Assembly (NCBI GenBank): GCA_021295715.1
Contig: JAGWBV010000006.1
Location: forward strand, 57,191-121,190
Reading direction: 5' to 3'
DNA: 64,000 bases
DNA from: Candidatus Poribacteria bacterium
GTDB lineage: Bacteria; Poribacteria; WGA-4E; WGA-3G
The notes beneath the pieces are model-generated. The model made no database searches. It was not told the DNA's origin and saw only the letters and a list, made by a program, of their open reading frames with translations. Of this stretch, positions 43,823 to 51,584 are shown one piece after another (within the stretch, counting starts at the first letter, position 1; each line of letters begins with the position of its first letter). Position numbers and translations under genes: made by a program.

Positions 43823-44440
43823 CTATTCTTCGGGAATTTCTCCAAAGGTATGAGCAGGCTCGATTAAGTCTTTAACCTGTTTTCCGTGCTTTCCTCCGGT
43901 GTAATCAATAGATCGAATTTTCCAGTCCTCACCATCCTTATTCAGTTCGGAAATTAGATCGCCCTTCTGATTTCCCCAAGTATATTCACCTCGCAAAATG
44001 GCTTTCTTGCCTCTGCCATCAATAGCGATGTAAATGATGTCAACCGCCATCTTCCCACCGCGGAGCCGGAATATTCCGTCCCATGCTTTGCTGACTGCCT
44101 TTCCGCCTTCGTTTTTTTCAAAGGTCCCCGCCCAGAACGTCCAAGCGGTAAAAATGTCTTTGCTCTCGCCGGGTAGCCACACGTCCGTTAGCGCGTCAAC
44201 ATCTTGGTCGCCGTGGGCAAGAGCATATTCCGCGTAAAGGTCGCGGATCGCTTGCTCTTCGGCGGCAAAGTCAATATCTCTTCCAACAACTACATCGGGT
44301 TGCGTTGATTCGGTGGATGTCGTTGTCGGCTGGGTTTGCTTATCGGGTGCTTCTGTTTCATCATCAGTGTCGCCGCCGCAAGCCATGAGCCCAACGACAA
44401 GCAAAACGAGGATGAAATAATAAATAGCTTTCGGTTTCAT
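43823..44440 (-). CDS. Lipoprotein with SnoaL/NTF2-like domain
   Basis: 205 aa. The signal sequence ends in a lipobox 'VGLMACGG' (Cys21), so it is a lipoprotein. A Thr/Ser/Gln-rich linker (about 25-55) precedes an NTF2-like domain: 'EEQAIRDLYAEYALAHGDQDVDALTDVW', 'FTAWTFWAGTFEKNEG', 'IRSIDYTGGKHGKQVK'. Such cone folds bind small ligands; the role in the envelope is unknown. It lies 5 nt upstream of folB. Its promoter is likely at 44499-44527. Confidence 0.8.
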   Translation of the reverse strand: MKPKAIYYFILVLLVVGLMACGGDTDDETEAPDKQTQPTTTSTESTQPDVVVGRDIDFAAEEQAIRDLYAEYALAHGDQDVDALTDVWLPGESKDIFTAWTFWAGTFEKNEGGKAVSKAWDGIFRLRGGKMAVDIIYIAIDGRGKKAILRGEYTWGNQKGDLISELNKDGEDWKIRSIDYTGGKHGKQVKDLIEPAHTFGEIPEE

Positions 44441-44498
44441 ACTGTCTTCTCTCCTCTGTTGAAGGTGATAGGTAAATCACGTTCACACACTTCGTTTT

Positions 44499-44527
44499 AT
44501 TGTATCACATCGTCCTATATAAATCAA
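44499..44527 (-). promoter_or_regulatory. Sigma70-like promoter, minus strand
   Basis: TTGATT (44527-44522), 17-bp spacer, TACAAT (44504-44499), about 60 nt upstream of the lipoprotein start. Divergent to the moaD promoter. Confidence 0.5.
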
Positions 44528-44540
44528 CATAAATTATAAT

Positions 44541-44578
44541 AACAATCAGCAATCAGCAATCAGTCATCAGCAATCAGT
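44541..44578. repeat. TCAGCAA heptamer tract
   Basis: Five near-perfect tcagcaa/tcatcag units between divergent promoters. Confidence 0.65.
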
Positions 44579-44585
44579 ATAAAGA

Positions 44586-44614
44586 TTGCTATGTGCCCGA
44601 TTTTGTGGTATACT
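44586..44614 (+). promoter_or_regulatory. Sigma70-like promoter for moaD-moaE
   Basis: TTGCTA (44586-44591), 17-bp spacer, TATACT (44609-44614), followed by a leader of about 55 nt. Confidence 0.55.
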
Positions 44615-44672
44615 TTATTGATATAGTTCATGTGCTGTTAACCTCTAAAACCTTGTTAAATAAGGAATTTTT

Positions 44673-44927
44673 ATGAACGTCACAGTTAAATACTTCGCCG
44701 TATGCCATGAAATGTTGGATAGATCTGAGGAAGAGATGGAACTCCCGGACGGTGCTACGATACAAACGATATTAGATCGTCTTGAGGAAGAATGGCCCGA
44801 AATCGCCGAATTCTACGAAGTGATGCAGATGTCTGTCAATTGGGAATATGCTACGGAACATACTGAACTCGCAGAAGGAGACGAGGTCGCCCTAATTCCA
44901 CCAGTAACGGGAGGCAACAATGTTTAA
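44673..44927 (+). CDS. moaD: Molybdopterin synthase small subunit
   Basis: 84 aa. A ubiquitin-fold sulfur carrier: 'VKYFAVCHEMLDRSEEEMELPDGATIQTIL' and the terminal 'LAEGDEVALIPPVTGG'. The functional C-terminal Gly-Gly (residues 80-81) is followed by Asn-Asn-Val, an extension caused by the overlap with moaE; the codons GGA GGC are also the moaE ribosome-binding site. MoaD needs a free Gly-Gly end for adenylation and thiocarboxylation, so trimming would be required. With MoaE it makes molybdopterin, the cofactor of the hydroxylase at 34.8-38.7 kb. Confidence 0.92.
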   Translation: MNVTVKYFAVCHEMLDRSEEEMELPDGATIQTILDRLEEEWPEIAEFYEVMQMSVNWEYATEHTELAEGDEVALIPPVTGGNNV

Positions 44928-45381
44928 GATAACGACAGAAGTTATCACGGGTGGGGAAGTGCGTGAAGCCGTGGAAGGTCCAGATGCGGGGGCAGTGGTG
45001 TTGTTCTTCGGCACGGTTCGGAACAATACCGACGGCAGACCGGTAAAATGTCTTGAATATGAAGCGTACCCACCGATGGCGGAGAAGAAAATGGCAGAAA
45101 TCGCGCAAGAGATTTCAGAGAAGTGGGATCTCGATCGCGTCGCAATGGTTCACCGTGTCGGCAAATTGGAGATCGGTGAGGTAAGCGTAGCAGTTGCGGT
45201 GGCGTCGCCGCATCGCAAAGACGGGTTTGAAGCTTGCCGATACGCGATGGATCGCCTCAAACAGATTGTGCCTATCTGGAAGCGTGAGGTGTGGGCAGAT
45301 GGTGAAGCGGAATGGGTGAAACCGGATGCTGTTTTCTTTGATGCGCCTAAGCCGCACAAAACCGCTTCACAAATTGACTAA
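44920..45381 (+). CDS. moaE: Molybdopterin synthase large subunit
   Basis: 153 aa, normal length. 'AGAVVLFFGTVRNNTDGRPVKCLEYEAYPPMAEKKM' and 'HRVGKLEIGEVSVAVAVASPHRKDGFEACRYAMDRLKQIVPIWKREVW' are MoaE signatures with the catalytic Lys. It overlaps moaD by 8 nt and its ribosome-binding site GGGAGG lies inside moaD, so the two are coupled. The last 35 bases overlap, on the other strand, the end of the M20 gene. Confidence 0.95.
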   Translation: MFKITTEVITGGEVREAVEGPDAGAVVLFFGTVRNNTDGRPVKCLEYEAYPPMAEKKMAEIAQEISEKWDLDRVAMVHRVGKLEIGEVSVAVAVASPHRKDGFEACRYAMDRLKQIVPIWKREVWADGEAEWVKPDAVFFDAPKPHKTASQID

Positions 45382-46442
45382 AAATTGAGATCCCTTGTGG
45401 GAACTGGTCCAACGCCATCCACTCATCCACTGTATGCGCCTGTAAAATACTACCGGGTCCGATAACGACAATCTCCATGTGTTGTGCGAACACAGCAGCA
45501 TCGGTGCCATAGGCAACCGTTCGGGGTTCGGTCTCACCTGTTATTTCAAGTGCCGCTTGAATAATCTTCGCATCGGGCGGTGTGCGTACCGGAGGGGCAT
45601 TAATATACAGATCAAATATTAACCCATGCTTTTCTGCTGAATCGCGTGCGCGGTCTATCCAGATCTGAGCATTATCTCCAGGCATTGGACGGTAGTTGAT
45701 ACAACACACGCTTAACGGCGAAGTAATATTCCCTGGACACTCGCCATCACTGATAGTGATATTCCAATCCGTAATGGGTATCGGTTGTCAATTCGTGATA
45801 AATATCCCGCATCTCTGCGAGAAAAGGAATTAACTTTAGATTTGCGTTGTCCCCTTCGCCTGTACTGCTGTGCGCTGCACGACCGTGGGCTGTGGCGGTA
45901 AAACGGACAGTCCCTTTGTGGGCATATACCGCATGGAGTTCTGTTGGTTCACCGACGACTCCATACTTCGGAAAGCCATGCTTTTTGAACATCTGCGACT
46001 TTTCGGCAACTGCAATTGCTCCGAGGTAGCCCACCTCTTCATCGGCGGTGATCACGACATAGAGCGGTGCCTTTAAATCCGATGCCGCATAGTGTGACGC
46101 GACCTCAATCATACACGCAACACTGCCCTTCATATCGCAACTACCCCTGCCGTACATCTTCTCATCGGCAATCCGTGCCTCAAACGGATCCATCGACCAA
46201 CCGATAGCAGGCACAGTATCTATATGTCCGAGTAGCGCAAGTCCGCGCGCACCGTTCACAGGCCCTTTTCGCCCGATGAGATTCACCTTCAGCACACCCG
46301 CTGGATCTTTGTATTCAACCCGTTCGACTTCACAACCAACAGATTCCAGCGTCTCGGTGAGATAATCCATGACCTCAACATTGCTGAGAGGGCTTACTGT
46401 GTTATACCCAATGAGGGTTCTGGTCAATTTTTTTGCATCCAT
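45347..46442 (-). pseudogene. M20 deacylase (ArgE/DapE-like), frameshifted
   Basis: Two consecutive frames of one gene. The first (from ATG 46442) holds the N-terminal metal boxes 'LLGHIDTVP', 'GRGSCDMKGSVACMIE' and 'VVITADEEVGYLGA' plus 'AVYAHKGTVRF', but ends at a stop codon at 45747. The second frame, read as 'ITISDGECPGNITSPLSVCCINYRPMPGDN' split across positions 45770-45680, continues the family to 'GPGSILQAHTVDEWM' with the last metal His. The frame changes near 45770-45790. If real, the enzyme is broken; a one-base sequencing or assembly error is equally possible. Expected role: hydrolysis of N-acetylornithine or N-succinyl-diaminopimelate-like amides. Confidence 0.75.
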
Positions 46443-46498
46443 AGTCAGCAATTTTACAAAAAATGGTGAAGTTTGTCAATGAATTTTTTAGAGTAAGC

Positions 46499-46523
46499 GT
46501 CGGGAATCGGAGTTCCCTCCTAC
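46499..46523. repeat. REP-like palindrome, CGGAG loop
   Basis: 'gtcgggaatcggagttccc' with a 'tcctacaag' tail, the same as 42158-42183 and 42228-42253. Located between the M20 gene and rsmE. Confidence 0.7.
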
Positions 46524-46541
46524 AAGTTAGAGCAGCACAAT

Positions 46542-47279
46542 TTAGAGTTGGTATTCATAAGCCGTGACGGCGATGGCTACAATTGCGGCAGTTTCTGTGC
46601 GGAGAATGTTCCTACCAAGTGTCACAGGTGTACATCCGCTTTCAATAGCACTGGCGACCTCTTGATCGGAAAATCCGCCTTCTGGGCCGACAAAGAGAGC
46701 GATAGAATCCGGATGCGGTGTCTCTCGCAAAACTGTCTGGATATGCTGAATCTGCGACTCCTGATCACGATATGGACTAAGGAGCAAACAGAGCGAAAAC
46801 CTATCAAGTTGCGCCAGGACTGCGTCAAACATCTGTGCGTTGCATAATTCAGGCAACCACGCGCGTTCGGACTGCTTCGTAGCAGAGATAAGGACACGGT
46901 GCCAACGCTCATATCGGTTTTGACTCGGTCTCTGAAGTCCGTATTCTGAATGCAGTGGTACAATTTGTGTGACACCGAGTTCTGTCGTTTTTTGGAGAAT
47001 TAACTCCATTTTATCGTTTTTGGGGAGTCCTTGAAAGAGTGTGAGTTTTGGTGAAATAACTGCGTGAAATTCGTGACTGAGGATTCGGGCTTCGCTTGAA
47101 AGTCCATCGTCGTGTGCCTCAAGAATTTGCGCGGTATACGCATTCCCTTTTCCATCGATAATTCGGACAGTCTCACCGGGTCTTGTCCGAAGGACATTGC
47201 GGAGATGGTGATGCTCTGACCCCGTAATCGTGGCGACATGATTGGATATCTGAGAAGGGGAAACATAGAAAGTGTGCAT
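46542..47279 (-). CDS. rsmE: 16S rRNA (uracil-1498-N3)-methyltransferase
   Basis: 245 aa SPOUT methyltransferase. N-terminal PUA-like 'TGSEHHHLRNVLRTRPGETVRIIDGKG' and the C-terminal trefoil-knot 'IALFVGPEGGFSDQEVASA' with 'VTLGRNILRTETAAIVAIAV' are diagnostic. It methylates U1498 of 16S rRNA with SAM. The start is abutted by a repeat element that supplies CGCAAGGAAC. It follows rpe on the same strand with an 85-nt gap. Confidence 0.95.
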   Translation of the reverse strand: MHTFYVSPSQISNHVATITGSEHHHLRNVLRTRPGETVRIIDGKGNAYTAQILEAHDDGLSSEARILSHEFHAVISPKLTLFQGLPKNDKMELILQKTTELGVTQIVPLHSEYGLQRPSQNRYERWHRVLISATKQSERAWLPELCNAQMFDAVLAQLDRFSLCLLLSPYRDQESQIQHIQTVLRETPHPDSIALFVGPEGGFSDQEVASAIESGCTPVTLGRNILRTETAAIVAIAVTAYEYQL

Positions 47280-47315
47280 TCTTTAAATGTTCCTTGCGGT
47301 TCGGTGAGGTGAGTT
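47280..47315. repeat. Partial start-proximal element
   Basis: 'ctttaaatgttccttgcgg' followed by 'ttcggtgaggtgagtt', the start-adjacent end of the family, supplying the rsmE ribosome-binding site. The distal hairpin is missing. Confidence 0.65.
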
Positions 47316-47364
47316 GGCATCGTCAAGTCCGTTCCAGTGAGCCGTCTCGGCGCGTTGCTTGGGA

Positions 47365-48039
47365 CTACAAACTTTCGTCATAGGTGGCAGGGGTGCGCAA
47401 TTTTTGAATAATTGTCTCTGGTTGCTGACTGCGGAAGATAGCCGTCCCTGCGACGAGAACTGTTGCGCCTCGATGAACTGCGAGGGGCGCGATTTCTGTC
47501 GTTACGCCACCATCAACGGAAATGTCAAGAAGCAGCGCCATTTCCTGAACGCTTTGATGTAATGTTGCTATTTTTTCGAGTGTATTCCGCTGAAAAGGCT
47601 GACCTCCGAATCCAGGTTCAACACTCATTGGCAGGACTAAGTCAATGTCTGAAAGGTAAGGTGTAACCGACGAGACGGGTGTCTTCGGACAAAGTGCCAA
47701 ACCCGGCTTAAGACCGTGTGCTTTGATCGCCGAAATTACTTCATTCGGTTCATCAGCACTTTCGATGTGAAAGGTAATCAGATCTGCACCTGCCGCCGCA
47801 AGTGCGTCGATATAACGAAGCGGGTGGGTCACCATAATGTGGACATCAAAAGGCACATCGGTGATTTCGCGAACAGCCGCGATAAAGGGTGGACTGATAG
47901 CAAAATTTGGCACAAACTCGCCGTCCATCACGTCAAAGTGGAGCATATCTGCGCCAGCTGTGACGACCCGTTTAACCTCTTCGCCAAGGCAACTGAAATC
48001 TGCAGCGAGTAATGAAGGCGCAATTTTAGGCGTAGGAAT
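47365..48039 (-). CDS. rpe: Ribulose-phosphate 3-epimerase
   Basis: 224 aa if started at an ATT codon at 48039. The family N-terminus 'KIAPSLLAADFSCLGEEVKRV' lies upstream of the first ATG (47946), so the gene must begin earlier, yet no ATG, GTG or TTG occurs in frame before a TAA at 48052-48054. ATT 48039 has AAAGGAG 7 nt upstream. Metal/active-site motifs 'MLHFDVMDGEFVPN', 'VHIMVTHPLRYI', 'VLPMSVEPGFGGQPF' and 'DISVDGGV' are intact. It interconverts ribulose-5-P and xylulose-5-P. It begins 23 nt after the PASTA gene stop, so the two are co-transcribed. Confidence 0.9.
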   Translation of the reverse strand: MPTPKIAPSLLAADFSCLGEEVKRVVTAGADMLHFDVMDGEFVPNFAISPPFIAAVREITDVPFDVHIMVTHPLRYIDALAAAGADLITFHIESADEPNEVISAIKAHGLKPGLALCPKTPVSSVTPYLSDIDLVLPMSVEPGFGGQPFQRNTLEKIATLHQSVQEMALLLDISVDGGVTTEIAPLAVHRGATVLVAGTAIFRSQQPETIIQKLRTPATYDESL

Positions 48040-48062
48040 TTGTATTCTCCTTTAGTTGAGTT

Positions 48063-49040
48063 CTATCTATAAAGCACTTCAGGTAATTTTTCACCGTTTT
48101 CGTAGACGATCACCCGTGCTTTACCAAAGACGCGGACCCCCTTCTGCTCCAAATCAATCACTGTCCCGGGTGCGTAGCGTTGATCGACCTCAATGCGCTC
48201 ACTGTATTCATCAATTATAACAATCCTGATGTGGCGCGAAAGTTTTCCGTCCTCGCTCACCGTATGCGTGAAAGGTAAGGGTCTGCTAATGTTTTCAGTA
48301 GTCCCCTGCACACCACTGATTTCGAGTAGGATGCGGTCTCCAGTTCTCACCATGATGCCGCCTACAGGTTCATGTGTGATAATTGCGCCTTGAGGGATTT
48401 TAGGATGCGAACTATATTCAGTTTCAATCTTTAGTCCGACTGTTTCCAAGGCAGCAATTACATCAGCAGCAAGCTGACCTTGGAAATTCGGAAGTTGCAC
48501 CACTTGTGGTCTCGGTCCGCGGCTCACCAAAAGATTTACAGGATTGCCACGGCGTTGCCCTCCGCCTTCTGGCGGTGTTTGTGAAATGACCGTATCCTGC
48601 AGATAATCTGCGGAATGGACGAAGGCAACTCGATTTGGACGAAAACCAGCACTCGTAAGGCTATCAAAAGCAGCATCTCGCGATTTTCCAATGACGGAGG
48701 GAACGGGGACTAACTCCGCGCCTATGCTAACTGTGATTTCAACGGGTTGATATGATTTTATTCTAAAGTTCGCCTCTGGATTTTGTGAGACGATTTCACC
48801 CTTCGGCGCATTGCTACTCGCCTCTTGAATAGTTTTTGCGGGCTGCAATCCTGCTTCCCCAAGAATCCGCACGGCTTCATAGTAACTTTCGCCGGTAATG
48901 TTGGGAACAAGTACCTCTTCGGTTCTGACCCAATTCGGAATAACAACGAAAATGGCTAACGCTCCGATTATACCGAGGACACTCAAGAAATAGAGGAGCG
49001 TCTTGAATGATGCAAATAGGGCATTATTCAGACGATTCAT
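48063..49040 (-). CDS. Membrane protein with PASTA domains
   Basis: 325 aa. One TM helix (about 12-35, 'LLYFLSVLGIIGALAIFVVIPNWV') and three consecutive PASTA domains: 'VLVPNITGESYYEAVRILGEAGL', 'VPVPSVIGKSRDAAFDSLTSAGFRPN', 'VQLPNFQGQLAADVIAALETVGLKIE'. A C-terminal beta-rich segment ('SRHIRIVIIDEYSERIEVDQRYAPG') is not PASTA. PASTA modules bind peptidoglycan stem peptides. In related operons fmt and rpe flank a PASTA kinase (prkC/stkP); here the kinase domain is absent. The start is abutted by a repeat element that supplies its ribosome-binding site. Confidence 0.9.
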   Translation of the reverse strand: MNRLNNALFASFKTLLYFLSVLGIIGALAIFVVIPNWVRTEEVLVPNITGESYYEAVRILGEAGLQPAKTIQEASSNAPKGEIVSQNPEANFRIKSYQPVEITVSIGAELVPVPSVIGKSRDAAFDSLTSAGFRPNRVAFVHSADYLQDTVISQTPPEGGGQRRGNPVNLLVSRGPRPQVVQLPNFQGQLAADVIAALETVGLKIETEYSSHPKIPQGAIITHEPVGGIMVRTGDRILLEISGVQGTTENISRPLPFTHTVSEDGKLSRHIRIVIIDEYSERIEVDQRYAPGTVIDLEQKGVRVFGKARVIVYENGEKLPEVLYR

Positions 49041-49170
49041 TTTTTAATTTTTCCTTGCGGAGAAATAACGTGGGTTCTGTGTTTGGCATGCCTTCCTCAT
49101 ATCCGCTCTCCAAATGTAAAGCAAAGACAAATTATGCCATTTAAGGAGACCTAATTTCATTACGAGCTAC
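49041..49170. repeat. Start-proximal element, long form
   Basis: Starts at the PASTA start codon with 'tttttaatttttccttgcgg' then 'agaaataacgtgggtt', ending 'atttcattacgagctac'. The remaining about 90 bp to fmt hold no feature. Confidence 0.72.
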
Positions 49171-49258
49171 CGGTTTTGAGACTATCTTAAGATGTACCCT
49201 TTGTGAGAGGAAAACCTCTTAACCGATAACCGACTGCTAATTAGGGCAGTGCGAAAAC

Positions 49259-50197
49259 CTAATAATTAAAACATTCGCCTGTTTGCAATTGATACCCATT
49301 AATAAAATCGTGTGCTTCCATAGGTTTTTTGGTTGCGGGTTGAATTTCCAACAATTGGAGCGTTCCTTCTGCCGTGGCAACGAGGAGTTTTTGTCTTTCG
49401 ACTATTTCAAGGGTTCCGGACTGTCCATCAGTTTTCTGTGGCAGTGGTTGACAACGCACAATTTTTAACCGCAGTTTCTCTCGGAAGAAAGTATACGCAC
49501 CGGGCCAGATCGCTGTACCTCTGACTAAATTGTGAATCGTGATCGCTGGTTGATTCCAATCAATTTGCCCGATCTCCTTCGTCAGCCGCGGGGCATGCGT
49601 TGCTTCTGCGTCGTTCTGTGGGATTGCAGATGGCGGTTCGCCATCCGGCATATTGGACAAACATCGGACCAGTTGATTTGCCCCGAGTTGTGCCAACTGT
49701 TTCGTCAATGTGAAAGCAGTGTCTTCGTGTCGGATCGGGACTCGGTCTGCCGAGATAATATCACCTGTATCCTCACCTGCATCCAGTAACATCAGTGTCA
49801 CCCCTGTCTCCGTTTCACCCTTAATGAGTGCCCACTGAATTGGAGCAGCACCACGGTACTTTGGAAGAAGCGAGGGATGTAAATTGATAGTGCCACAGGG
49901 CGGGATATCTAAAACGGTTTGGGGAAGAATTTGGCCAAAGGCAGCAACAACAATTACATCCGGTGCGAGACGTTTAAGAGTCCGCACAAAATCTGGTTTT
50001 CTCGCCTTCTCAGGCTGATAGACCGGTATCGTATGCTCTGTAGCAACTAATTTGACAGGTGACGGGGTGAGTCGTTTTCCGCGTCCGCTCGGTCGGTCGG
50101 GCTGTGTGACGACACCGATGAGTTCAAATTTGTGGGCGATGAGTTCTTTGAGCGCTGGAACGGCAAACTCACTGGTCCCCATAAACAAAATACGCAC
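49259..50197 (-). CDS. fmt: Methionyl-tRNA formyltransferase
   Basis: 312 aa, normal length, starting at GTG (50197). 'MRILFMGTSEFAVPALKEL', the formyl-binding 'HPSLLPKYRGAAPIQWALI' with the catalytic Asn-His, and 'GVTLMLLDAGEDTGDI' are standard; a C-terminal beta-barrel binds tRNA. It formylates initiator Met-tRNA. The start is abutted by a repeat element that supplies CGCAAGGAAAAATTAAG as ribosome-binding site. First visible gene of the fmt-PASTA-rpe-rsmE run. Confidence 0.95.
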   Translation of the reverse strand: MRILFMGTSEFAVPALKELIAHKFELIGVVTQPDRPSGRGKRLTPSPVKLVATEHTIPVYQPEKARKPDFVRTLKRLAPDVIVVAAFGQILPQTVLDIPPCGTINLHPSLLPKYRGAAPIQWALIKGETETGVTLMLLDAGEDTGDIISADRVPIRHEDTAFTLTKQLAQLGANQLVRCLSNMPDGEPPSAIPQNDAEATHAPRLTKEIGQIDWNQPAITIHNLVRGTAIWPGAYTFFREKLRLKIVRCQPLPQKTDGQSGTLEIVERQKLLVATAEGTLQLLEIQPATKKPMEAHDFINGYQLQTGECFNY

Positions 50198-50392
50198 TTC
50201 TTAATTTTTCCTTGCGGAGAAACAACCTAAGTTTGGACTTTGACGTGCTCTTCTCAGGAGTCGCCTGCGTGTTTTTGCAAACGCTTACGGACGGGCGAGG
50301 GTGTTGCTCATTCCTTCGTCTGTGAGCAACACCGTTACCAGTCCGAAAAAATCCAATGCGAAGAAAGTGTTTCTGCGTATTGTTGCAGGCTC
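50198..50392. repeat. Start-proximal element, rearranged
   Basis: Begins 'ttcttaatttttccttgcgg' at the fmt start, continues 'agaaacaacctaagtttgga', then a partial hairpin 'gcctgcgtgtttttgcaaacgc' and, after about 90 bp, 'gtattgttgcaggctcc'. It looks like a copy split by inserted sequence. Confidence 0.6.
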
Positions 50393-50414
50393 CTGCTTCC
50401 GTTAAACATACACG

Positions 50415-50981
50415 TTAGAAACGAATTTGAATGAGTGGCAGCGCGAAACCGACAGACGGCTCATTTGACCACCTGTTCAGTCCTTTATTCATCGAGTCCT
50501 GTAGCGACTTATTTCTATATCTCGCTACATACGTGTCGGTTTCGGACAACCGTGTAAGCGGACCATCCACGGGATCCTCATCTTCGGGCGGTGGAGGCGT
50601 CCGCGGTTCAGGCACAAGTGGTGCTGATCGGTCAACATTACGCGTATGCAACCAATCCCATACCCCAATAAACACAGAAAATGAAACAGCCCCGATGCCA
50701 ATGATACGATAGTCCTGCGAGGACAATTCAGGCGCGAATTGATTTTCACGTAACATTTTTACCCCGCGCATTACCACGTAACTGTGAATCGCAGTAAAGG
50801 GGAGGGAACTCAGGGTAACGATCTCAAACCGACGCAAAGCACTTTCGCTATACCCCTCTGGTTCCGTTTGTTCTGTCTCCGACTCGGGGGATTCTGACTG
50901 AACTTGCGCTGTTGCGTTCGGGATCACTAAGGAAAGAGAAATTAGGCTAAGCAAGAATAATCGAACACTCAATTTATACAT
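50415..50981 (-). CDS. Envelope protein of unknown function
   Basis: 188 aa. Signal peptide about 1-25 ('LFLLSLISLSLVIPNATAQ'), a Glu/Ser-rich segment, then two hydrophobic helices (about 55-75 and 95-115, 'YRIIGIGAVSFSVFIGVWDWL'), a Pro-rich linker 'VPEPRTPPPPEDEDPVDGPL', and a C-terminal 'PSVGFALPLIQIRF' ending in Phe, as in outer-membrane beta-strands. The layout resembles a number of small bacterial envelope proteins but no family is claimed. No operon partner; the fmt element lies downstream. Confidence 0.65.
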   Translation of the reverse strand: MYKLSVRLFLLSLISLSLVIPNATAQVQSESPESETEQTEPEGYSESALRRFEIVTLSSLPFTAIHSYVVMRGVKMLRENQFAPELSSQDYRIIGIGAVSFSVFIGVWDWLHTRNVDRSAPLVPEPRTPPPPEDEDPVDGPLTRLSETDTYVARYRNKSLQDSMNKGLNRWSNEPSVGFALPLIQIRF

Positions 50982-51240
50982 GGATTACTTTCCCAGACAA
51001 AGAATTGTGTTGCATCTCTTACAGTGAAATCCAGAATTACAGATACGTCATTGACTGGCGTATTCACAAAACACACCATAATGTCAATTTAAGGAAAAGC
51101 TGCATCGTAGAGAATCAACGCTGAATGCGCGTATTGCCTCGCAGTGAGAGTCAGCGGGGTAGAACGGATTCCATCAAAACTGTAAAACGCCGTAAAAAAA
51201 TAAGGTTTTCTCTATACATGCCACACCGAACATATACCGA

Positions 51241-51405
51241 GTGAAACCCAACGCTTTGGTTGTGAAACCTCCCAGACGCTGCCCCTATGAAGTTGGGTTT
51301 CACTTTGTTCTTGAGCGCATAGCGAACCTATCAGATTCCAGGTGTGTTTGTCCCGCGATGTTCGCCTTCTCGAGACCGTTCTACCCAACCTACGGTCGCA
51401 CTATC
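51241..51405. repeat. Long hairpin element, copy 2
   Basis: Perfect 12-bp inverted pair GTGAAACCCAAC (51241-51252) and GTTGGGTTTCAC (51292-51303), ending with 'acccaacctacgg'. Related to 21343-21566. Confidence 0.7.
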
Positions 51406-51459
51406 TTTAGGTTAGACCCGGTTCGGTTAGGGGATTTCGTCTACGAATAGACTCAGTCC

Positions 51460-51486
51460 GTAGCGCAAGTCGCGTGTGGACTTGCG
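51460..51486. repeat. REP-like palindrome with GCGTGTG loop
   Basis: GTAG, then CGCAAGTC-GCGTGTG-GACTTGCG. It shares the seven-base loop with the palindrome at 16363-16387 while the stem is unrelated. Confidence 0.7.
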
Positions 51487-51584
51487 GGACAATGTATTAC
51501 ATTCCGAACCTACCGGGCTTGGGGACCGCTAAATTGATGGCTATGGTGTACCTATGAAAAATACCTACAAAAAACCGGTAATAG

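Larger units (their letters stand above)
50982..51584. other. Repeat-filled intergenic region
   Basis: 603 bp between two minus-strand genes (lspA end and the envelope protein start). Contains the hairpin element at 51241-51405 and the REP at 51460-51486. A plus-strand open frame at 51241-51450 coincides with the hairpin element and is not considered a gene. Confidence 0.6.

Noticed and set aside
51241..51450. Plus-strand 69-aa frame in the 51-kb gap
   Set aside because: It coincides exactly with the long hairpin repeat and has no coding signature.
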